Position numbers and translations under genes: made by a program. Shown piece by piece: positions 56,582 to 64,000 of a DNA stretch of 64,000 nucleotides (positions within the stretch are counted from its first letter, which is position 1; each line of letters starts with the position of its first letter). This DNA comes from Brachycybe producta (lineage: Eukaryota; Arthropoda; Diplopoda; Playtdesmida; Andrognathidae), in NCBI GenBank assembly GCA_036925085.1, contig JAUPFP010000014.1, forward strand, positions 934,001 through 998,000. Reading direction: 5' to 3'. The notes beneath the pieces were generated by a model. That model had not been told where the DNA came from. It was given only the letters and a program-made list of their open reading frames with translations, and ran no database searches.

Positions 56582-56671
56582 AAATTCGGCGAACATTCGC
56601 CCGAAAATTCGGCGAACATTCGTCAAAAATTTTTTGCGAACATTCGCCAAAAATACGGCGAACATTCGCCA
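56582..56671. repeat. Short tandem repeat with GGCGAACATTCGCC hairpins
   Basis: Four copies of a ~22-bp unit, AAAATTCGGCGAACATTCGC or close. GGCGAA and TTCGCC make each unit self-complementary. Confidence 0.88.
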
Positions 56672-57560
56672 CTACACCAACAAGACAAGAGGGGATTAGA
56701 TACTATTTTTTCTACTTTTTAGAATTTTTATAAAAGCGAGTTAAAATTAATTTGTGATTATTAAATGTTTTTGTAATTTTTTTTAAATTGAAAAATGAAA
56801 AAGAGCAACTTTTTCTTTTTACGTTAATTTTAAATGTTAATTTCACGTTAATGTAAAAAAAATTACAGAAAAACATTTCGCAAAAATCGCATCAAATAAA
56901 TACAATTGCAAATAAGTTTCCTCTGAAGAGGCTGCTACTGCTATATATTAGGCTTGTCTCCATTTTCTGAAGCGTCATAATAATGCAGTAGGGGGCGGGG
57001 CAGTGTGTGACAGAGGTAAATCAACTCCATGTTATTTCTAATCGCCAAATGTGAGTGAATAATCGTCTGCTTTTTGAAGCTGTAAGGAAGACATCTTGTT
57101 AAAGGAGGACGGAATAGGTTTTAATCTCGTACGGTATGGCTGGCTATTTCCAAGGGGGACGACATTGGGAGAAAATCTCGTACGCAGTGTAATTGTATAA
57201 TAACTGAAGCACTAAATACAGTTTGCGCCCTCTATTGGCGGCACTTAACTATGGCACAAATGCTCCAATAGGAAGAGCGCTTAGTTGATTTACTCACCTC
57301 TATATATTTAAATATCTTGCTTTGAATGGGCATTGTGCTAAGTTCTTCGGAAAATACTTGATGTCACAGGCTGTTTATGTTACAGAATCATAGATATTTA
57401 AGAAAAACCAATATGGCGTCGAATTTACAGACAAATTAATGTTATGGATGCCATATTAGTACACCAGCTTAGCTTCATACATAGAACTAAAAAAAAGTAA
57501 TAATATCGAAATTTTTAATTTACTTCAGTATGTAGGCGGGTTTTTTTAAAACATGAGAAG
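56672..57560. other. No confident gene; small inverted pair
   Basis: About 57015-57300 contains GAGGTAAATCAACT and AGTTGATTTACTCACCT as distant inverted arms, and two AATCTCGTACG copies (57124, 57174). Possibly an unrecognised foldback. Confidence 0.4.
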
Positions 57561-57695
57561 TAGGGATGGCGAAATTTTATAAAAATCGAAATCTGTCCAA
57601 TATTTAAAAAAAAATCGATTTAGAAAAAATTGAGAATAAATCGAAAAATCGAGAAAAACCGAAAAAAAAATCGATATATCGAAAATTTTGTCAGC
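57561..57695 (+). mobile_element. hAT-like terminal fragment, ATCGA-rich
   Basis: TAGGGATGGCGAAATTTTAT followed by repeated AAATCGA and CGATATATCGA, a pattern common at hAT ends. No second terminus seen. Confidence 0.45.
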
Positions 57696-58164
57696 CTTAA
57701 TGGGGGATGTTTTATAAGAGTAATTCAATCTGACATAAAAAACCGCTTGATCTGCCCTTCTAGATTCTCTGACGTCACAAATATAATCACGCCCAACTAG
57801 AAAGCCTGATTAGTCGTGCGTGCGTGAGTCGTGACTAACTTATTTGTCACGCATGCATGTGAATTTCACGATTTTACAGTTATTTCACATGGAGGGATGT
57901 GGTTATAATGTAGACATTGGGGGTCTTGCGATTGGATAAATTAATTAATAATAATTATATTACATTGTTTGGTGATCAGTTTTCATCTGTCTCAGTTTTT
58001 ATGTCTCATCAGAAATGTGATAATGATAATGTTACCAAGTAATTAATTGAATATAAAAAGTAAAATTAGAAATGAAATTTTAGAAATAAATTTGTATTTT
58101 AGGGTTTGAGGCGACCCCAGTATGATTAAGGTCACACTGGGGTTCTGAAGGGCCTAGTAACATG
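57696..58164. other. No gene seen
   Basis: Nothing supported. Confidence 0.5.
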
Positions 58165-58690
58165 AGCTGAGCATGAAGCTGAAAGTCTCTTTCATAAGCT
58201 GAGAGCGTCTTTCTGAAACTGACAAATTATTTCTAAAGCTGTGAGCCTATTTCTGGAGTTGAGAGCCCTTTTTGAAGCTGAGAAACACTTTATGTAGATA
58301 GGAGCTCTTTTTAAAAGCTGAAAGTTCTTTTCTAAAGCTGAGAGCACCTTTTTGATAGTGACAACCTCTTTCTGAAGTTGTGAGTTTCTTTCTGGAGTTG
58401 AGAGCTTTTTTTAAAGCTGAGTATGCCTTTATGAAACTGACAAACCCTTTCTGAAGTTGAGAAGCTTGTTTTGAAGCTGTGAGCTTCTGTCTGGAGTTGA
58501 GAGCCCTTTTTGAAGCTTTTAAAAAAAAAAACTGAGAACCACTTTATTAAGCTGAGAGCTCTTTTTGAAGCTGAGAGGCACTTTATGAAGCTGAGAAGGC
58601 ACTTTATGAAGTTCAGAGCTCTTTTTGAAGCTGAGTGCGCCTTTCTGAAACTGACAACCTCATCATTCTGAAGCTGATAGGCTTTCACAG
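58165..58690. repeat. Minisatellite, ~20-40 bp unit
   Basis: Degenerate units of TTTTTGAAGCTGAGAGC, CTTTCTGAAACTGACAA and CTTTATGAAGCTGAGA. The 118-codon minus frame is a translation of the array. Confidence 0.9.
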
Positions 58691-58875
58691 AAGCTAAAAA
58701 CGCAACACTAAATTTTTTTATTGATCTTTTAAAGCCTCTCCATGAAATTGTATGTACGAGCGTATTTGAAGCTAAAATTGCGGAGTTTTTTTTAAAGTTA
58801 AGCTTTAATTAAGCCAAAAGTCCTTCTCAGAACTTCTCTTGACGTAGAAAAAAAGGTCCAGATTATAAAAGGCAA

Positions 58876-59006
58876 TTCAGTACTTGAACTTTCTGAAAAG
58901 TGTTCTAAACACAGAAAGAAAAACTTCCTGATTTATTGGGTTCTTTCTACGTCGAAACTGGTGCTCAGAGGGTTCGTTCAAGTTGAAGTTCAAGTACCCA
59001 AGTTCG
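58876..59006. mobile_element. E-family foldback, copy 3
   Basis: CAGTACTTGAACTTTCTGAA with GTTGAAGTTCAAGTACCC, and GTGTTCTAAACACAGAAAGA with TCTTTCTACGTCGAAAC. Confidence 0.68.
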
Positions 59007-59343
59007 TTTCTTGAATGCGTATTAGGACACCTGAGATGTTCCAGACGCCTCAAAAAAAGCCATAAAAATATTAATTTTGCTGATATTTAACCTTTATTTT
59101 TGACCTTTTTTAATAATTTGATAAAACTTTAGCAGACATTCAATTTTAACTTGAAAATTTTTCTATGAATTTGTCATGTGATGTTTGAACTGTAGCAGAA
59201 TGATGAAACTTAAGAATCAATTGAAAGACATTAAACTTGAGGCCATAAAAAATTATTTCATAAAAGAATTTAATTACTTTTTAATACAAAGATATTTAGG
59301 ACAAGATGAACAAAAAAAAACCTAGTCACGTGGTAGGTCTATG
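59007..59343. other. AT-rich, no gene seen
   Basis: Nothing supported. Confidence 0.55.
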
Positions 59344-59780
59344 TAAAGCCCCGTTTTCACGATAACAGTTGCTGTCACGATAGTTGCTGTCATGATAGCA
59401 GCAGCAACTATCGCGAGAACTATCAACGTGAAGACCACTTGATAGTCACTATCGCCCACTGTCACGATAGCACTATCACAACTATCTCGTTTGACCAGAT
59501 AGTTGATAGTACTGTCGCGATAGTAATAGTTGTTGAGTGACCACTTAGTAGGGAAATATCCACTTTGTAGGGAAATTTGGCTTCTGGAGGGAGAGAGAGA
59601 GAGGCAACTCTGTTGTTGACTCAATGATATCTGTGTGAAGTTAGACGTGTCACACTGTCATGTGACAGACTTCACGTTACTTCAAGACATGTAGACAGTT
59701 GCTATCGTGAGATTTAACTATCACAACTTTCATGACAGCTACTCTCACGGTAGAACTATCGCCGTGAAAACGAGGCTTTA
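59344..59780. mobile_element. Foldback with TAAAGCC ends, GATAGT-rich
   Basis: TAAAGCCCCGTTTTCACG at the left and CGTGAAAACGAGGCTTTA at the right. The interior is packed with ACTATCG, GATAGTT and CTGTCACGATAG in both orientations, so many stems are possible. If TA is the duplicated target, AAGCC is the terminus. Single copy here; no ORF of merit. Confidence 0.78.
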
Positions 59781-59907
59781 TGAAGAAAGAAAGAAATTAT
59801 GAGATTTCATCGTCATTTTCATATTTAATGTGAAAAAGATAATTAAAAATTATTTATTACAATGTTATCATACTTTGGGGGGTTCACATTGTGAACCCGA
59901 TTCTGTA

Positions 59908-60106
59908 ACAGGCATCTTTTAGACAGCTTCAGAATTTCTTTGGCTCCGCCCTTTTATGAGCGTCATCAATTTCTAATTGGTTTGTTATTGGGTTTTATGT
60001 CACATGCTCCACCCTTTTTTATTTCTAATTGGTTGTTATTTGGTCTGACGCTCAAAAAAGGGCGGAGCCAAAGAAATTCTGAAGCTGTCTAAAAAGGGAT
60101 GCCTGT
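59908..60106. mobile_element. G2-family MITE, copy 2
   Basis: ACAGGCATCTTTTAGACAGC to GATGCCTGT. Arms CTTCAGAATTTCTTTGGCTC and GGCGGAGCCAAAGAAATTCT. Flanks GATTCTGTA (59899-59907) and GATTTCGTA (60107-60115) look like an eroded 9-bp duplication. Confidence 0.85.
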
Positions 60107-60125
60107 GATTTCGTATGGTTGATTC

Positions 60126-60800
60126 CGTATAACCCATAAAAGAGTTTGCATGGTTTCTGAAGGGCTTTATTGGCTCCAGAGAAGTTCCTAAAAAGCTTTA
60201 AAAAGTAGAGTCAAGAATTTTTTTAATTTGAAAAAAAAAAAATGGTAAGAAATCATGGCTTATTTTTTTTAAAAATGGCTATAAATCGAAAAAAAAAACT
60301 AAAATGCTCTAAATTTCCCTAAAAATGGACGAAGAAGGGCTTAACTGGTTCCAGAAGTCCCAAAAACCTTAAAAAAGTAGAAAACTCAAAAATTATTTAA
60401 ATAAAAAAAAATGGTAAGAAATCATAGCTTACTTTTTTTTAAATGGCTATAAATAAAAAAATTAAAATGCTGTAAAATTCCCTAAAAATGGCTGAAGAAG
60501 GGGCTTAACTATTTCCAAAAGTTCCAAAAAGCTTTAAAAAAAAGTAGAAAGATTCAATGTTTTTTAAAATACTTAAAAAAAAACATAAGCAGGCATCAGG
60601 AGAACTCAATTAGTCCTAGAAGTCTCAAAAGGTTAAAAAGTAGAAAGACTCATGAATTTTTAAAATTCGAAAAAATGGTGGAAAAAAAAAGAAATGTCTT
60701 CTTTTATTAAAAAAATGACCAAAATTAGAAAATGTTCTCTTAAGAATTTTTTTTTTTAAAAAAAAGTCCTACTAGGGCTTAAGGGGGCCACCTGAAATCT
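60126..60800. repeat. Degenerate tandem repeat, ~100-175 bp unit, five copies
   Basis: Units share GGCTTAACTGGTTCCAGAAG-like and AAAAAGTAGAAA blocks, with AAATGGTAAGAAATCATGGC between some. Related to 7226-7810. Confidence 0.8.
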
Positions 60801-61479
60801 CAAAAAGCTTTAATAACTCCATTAAAATTCAGTTACAAATAGAAAAAATTGCTAAAAAAAATAATCCGGACTACAAGACAATAATTGTAAATTTAACCCC
60901 TTGAACACCAACTGTGGTGTCACACATGTCATCTATTGGTTAATGTTGAATTTTGTAAAACAATCAAATAAGCTTCTGTCCATTTGAACTCAATCTGATT
61001 TTAAAAACACTTCTCAAATTATAATTTAAAGGTTATTGAGATCATCAGACATTTGTTTTTGGAGGGGGGGGGGGAGGGTTTTAATACAATTGAAATACAA
61101 TTAAGTTAAATTTGTTTTGCAAAATTTTCTTTAATATTTTCAATAAAATAAATCGATAATATAAATAATTATGGTTATTTTTTTTTTTAGAAATTTATTT
61201 TATGGATATTTTTTTAAATGTTGTCTTTTTAGTTTATTTGTTGCTCGCTAGAAGGCGCTGGCAGTTCAAATGGCAGCTCTATGTTAATTCAACTTTTTTT
61301 TTAAGAAATATATTTATTAAAATTTAGCTTAGCAACTAAACAAATTAATCAAAATTCTTTATCAAATTCGATATAAAAAATGTTTGCTATTGAAAAAGAC
61401 AAGACAATAAGACATTTTTTTAAATAAAATATTTAAATAGGATAATTTGAATATAAAAAAAAGGTTTCTCAATCCGACC
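60801..61479. other. AT-rich, no gene seen
   Basis: Nothing supported beyond a G run near 61062. Confidence 0.55.
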
Positions 61480-62710
61480 CTGGAAAATATTCAAAGTTTC
61501 TTAGAAACTAGAAAAAACATTATGTCAAAAGTATTTTCAAGATATCAGCATGAAAATAGCCTTTAGTGATTGAATTACCTTTCTAGTTTTCTAAAATACT
61601 TTCTAAAGATAAATTAGGTTAGAAACTAGAAAGGTTGCTGAATTCCTTAATTCTATTTTAATATTGATATTTTTAAAAATTAACTTTTTTTTAAACAAAA
61701 ACAAAAACTGAAAATAATATAATTTCATTTTATTTCAAAAGTGTAATAAAAATGGTGTATTTTGAAAGATGTCAACATGAAAATAACCCTCTTAAGTGAT
61801 TGAACTACCTTTCTAGTTTCTAAAACACTTTCTAGTTTCTAAAACACTTTCTAAAGATAAATTAGGTTAGAAACTAGAAAGGTTGCTGAATTCCTTAATT
61901 CTATTTTAATATTGTGATATCTTTAAAAATTAACTTTTTTTAAACAAAAACAAAAACTGAAAATAATATAATTTCATTTTATTTCAAAAGTGTAATAATA
62001 AAAATGGTATATTTTGAAAGATGTCAACGTGAAAATAGCCTTAAGTGATTGAATACCCTTCTAGTTTTCTAAAACGCTTTGAAGTTTGTCTTGAAAGAAT
62101 CAAGATTTCGAAAATCAGCTGTTCATAAACCATCTTAAAATTTGGTATTTTTTCAAAAGTATAATAAAAATGTACATTTTGAAAAATGTCAACTTCAAAT
62201 TAAGTGATTGACTCTACTCTTCTAGTTTCTAAAACACTTTCCAGTTTATCTTAATTTGGTATTTGAAAGAATCACAATATCGAAAATATTTGTTCATAAA
62301 CCATCTGAAATATAAACATGTCCTTTTACTCTTCTAGTTTCTTACAGACTTTGAAATTCACTTCATTTATTTAAAAATGAAACCTGAGACAGAAAAAATG
62401 GCATTTCTCCTAAAATACCAAATGACCTAACCAAAAATAACAAACATCCTACATCAACATCAACGTGACAATAGCCTTAAGTGATTCAGTTGCTCTTCTA
62501 GTTTCTAAAGCATTTTCAAGTTCGTCCTGAAAGGATCGCGATATCGAAAATCAGCTGTTCATAAAAACCATCTTAAAATTTGGCATTTTTTTTAAAAAAA
62601 GTGCAATAATAAAAATGGTATATTTTGGAAGATGACAAATAGCTTTAAGTGATTCAGTTACTCTTCTAGTTTCTAAAACACTTTGAGGTTTATTTTCTTT
62701 TTAAAAAAAG
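61480..62710. mobile_element. T-family cluster with an internal tandem duplication
   Basis: At least five T cores (CTTCTAGTTTCTAAAACACT and complements). A block of about 235 bp, including GATAAATTAGGTTAGAAACT and AACAAAAACAAAAACTGAAA, is present twice in direct order (about 61580-61760 and 61845-62010). 62380-62450 carries the outer arm seen at 48285-48350. Confidence 0.82.
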
Positions 62711-63334
62711 AATATTCTTCATGAAATGGAGAAATGAATAGAATTTAAATAACGACGATTTCAAAGCTGTTTCTCAATGCAACAGCAATTTGAATAGTCA
62801 AATGTCACCTTTAATTGTCTTGCCTCCATTTCACACCCTCTTTTTTAAGCATATAAAATTACTAAATATATGTAATCATTATTAAAAATGAGAACACGTC
62901 TGTCTGGTTTATGTCCTTGAAATTATTATCACTATGGTCCTCCTCCTCCTCCTCTTTTTAAAATATATTTAATGTTTCATATTTCATATATTTCGAGAAT
63001 TACATTTTTATGATCTATTGAAATAAAAAATGACATGAAAAACGTCTATAATTTTTAAAAAAATGAAGAAAAAGTATTGCGAAAAAAAAAAAGCTTCTTA
63101 TCTTTCAAAAGTTGCGCAAAAGTAAAACAAATCTCTCATCTTCAACCCTTTTCCTCCTCCATTTTTTTTACCTAAACAATAGCATCTTATACAATAACAA
63201 TAATTGTTATTGTTATTGTTATTTTTAGAACATAAATTTCAAGATCTTGGCCTGTGTCCGGAAACTTAAAAAAAAACATATTATGCGTAAAGGAAAGCGG
63301 AAAACTACATATGCAATAGATGAGGCTTGTTGTG
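62711..63334. other. AT-rich, no gene seen
   Basis: A short hairpin at about 63196-63224 (ACAATAACAATAATTGTTAT). Nothing else supported. Confidence 0.5.
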
Positions 63335-63395
63335 TAAAGAAAACATGTCCGGGAACCTTATTAAGAAAGCAAGAATGCTTGCTTTCTTGAGAACG
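63335..63395. mobile_element. M-family fragment
   Basis: AAAGAAAACATGTCCGGGAA, then an AAGCAAGAATGCTTGCTTTC hairpin. A short remnant of the element at 46120-46473. Confidence 0.5.
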
Positions 63396-63435
63396 TTAAG
63401 AATCAAGAGCTCGAAAATCAGCTCTGACAGTGGGA

Positions 63436-63640
63436 ACAGGCAATTAGAAAACGGGATGAACAAAAGTTGGCTCCGCCCTTTTTATGACGAACGGCAACTT
63501 CTAATTGGTTTGTTGTGTGGTTCGACGTTGAAAAGGGCAGGGTATGTGACGTCAGACTACATAACCAACCAATTATAAGTTGCGTTCGTCATAAAAAGGG
63601 CGGAGCCAACTTTTGATCGTCCCGTTTTCTAATTGCATGT
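63436..63640 (+). mobile_element. G-family MITE, copy 9
   Basis: ACAGGCAATTAGAAAACGGG to CCCGTTTTCTAATTGCATGT. CAGTGGG occurs on both sides (63428-63434, 63642-63648). Centre GTGACGTCAGAC. Confidence 0.92.
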
Positions 63641-64000
63641 TCAGTGGGGAAGGTCAGGAGGCAACTTATCTTATGAGGATTTCAATGGCCTCATAGTTGA
63701 GCAGAAAATGGCAAAATCAAGCACATCCGGAAATTCTTTTCCTTTCAAGAACTTGTTTAGAAGATGGATGAAGCAAGGTGACATTCTGAATTTTTGACAG
63801 CATAAAGAAATGATCTAATTTAACACTTATTGGATATTTTTTATAGTTTAGCATATTTTGCAGTTTTGTATTTTTTTTAAAAAAAAAACAAGCTTAGCAT
63901 GTTTTAGCACTTTTGACAGTTTTTCCACATTTGTTCTTTAGCAATTTAGTTGAATTTTTGCTGTTATTTTTTTGAAAGCAGTCTCTAGTATTCGGTTTGT
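63641..64000. other. Right edge, no confident gene
   Basis: 63645-63780 has balanced composition, but frames are broken by stops (for example TAG at 63697). Nothing supported. Confidence 0.4.

Noticed and set aside
58332-58688. 118-codon Ser/Lys-rich minus ORF
   Set aside because: Translation of the GAAGCTGAGAGC minisatellite.
59322-59624. 100-codon minus ORF with IVTATVIV-like stretches
   Set aside because: Arises from the repeated GATAGT words of a foldback element.

Overview
The window reads as nuclear DNA of an animal, most likely an AT-rich invertebrate genome. The reasons are the strong AT bias, long microsatellites, many short non-autonomous DNA transposons, the absence of any long open reading frame, and one recognisable exon of a metazoan-type secreted protein. 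I cannot name the species. There is no operon structure, rRNA, CRISPR array or phage.

Protein-coding content is very small. The one confident coding segment is a first coding exon on the minus strand (6542-6736). It encodes a signal peptide followed by the start of a CLCA-type (calcium-activated chloride channel regulator) N-terminal domain, and it ends in a textbook splice donor. I found no further CLCA exon to its left, so the rest of the gene probably lies beyond the left edge. Two weaker exon-like segments are noted, at 41196-41300 (plus) and 55686-55961 (minus).

Most of the rest is repeats. I use these local names. G: ~205-bp near-palindromes with 8-9 bp target duplications, nine copies. 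G2: a related family sharing the core, two copies. TA: ~300-bp elements flanked by TA, seven copies. T: a palindromic family with the core TAGAAACTAGAAGGGTAGCT, many copies. F: ~200-bp foldbacks with the core CTGAAAATAGAATT. P: 776-bp foldbacks, two copies. H: Harbinger-like elements with TTA/TAA duplications, two copies. hAT-like: GTGGGACGAATC ends, three copies. W, E, S and M: smaller foldback families. R1: a ~375-bp dispersed repeat. R2: a ~290-bp dispersed repeat with TTATACC ends. No transposase gene is present, so all of these depend on enzymes encoded elsewhere.

Layout: 0-6 kb holds R1, a 25-bp satellite, foldbacks and P. 6-7 kb holds the CLCA exon. 7-20 kb holds minisatellites, hAT-like, P and F elements. 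20-32 kb holds TA and T elements, a long TG tract inside R2, a ~200-bp array with CTCF-like motifs and a 95-bp GC-richer satellite. 32-46 kb holds TA, G and hAT-like elements, CA-rich arrays and the second R1 copy, interrupted by G2. 46-57 kb holds nested T/H/G/R2 insertions, a 20-bp higher-order satellite and paired G elements beside an exon-like ORF. 57-64 kb holds minisatellites, a foldback rich in GATAGT, G2, a T cluster and a last G copy.

The nested insertions allow relative dating: T is older than G, R2 and H, and R1 is older than G2. The G family is the most interesting component. Its centre carries TGACGTCA (a full CRE) and its arms carry GC boxes and CCAAT-type boxes, so each copy is a compact promoter-like hairpin.
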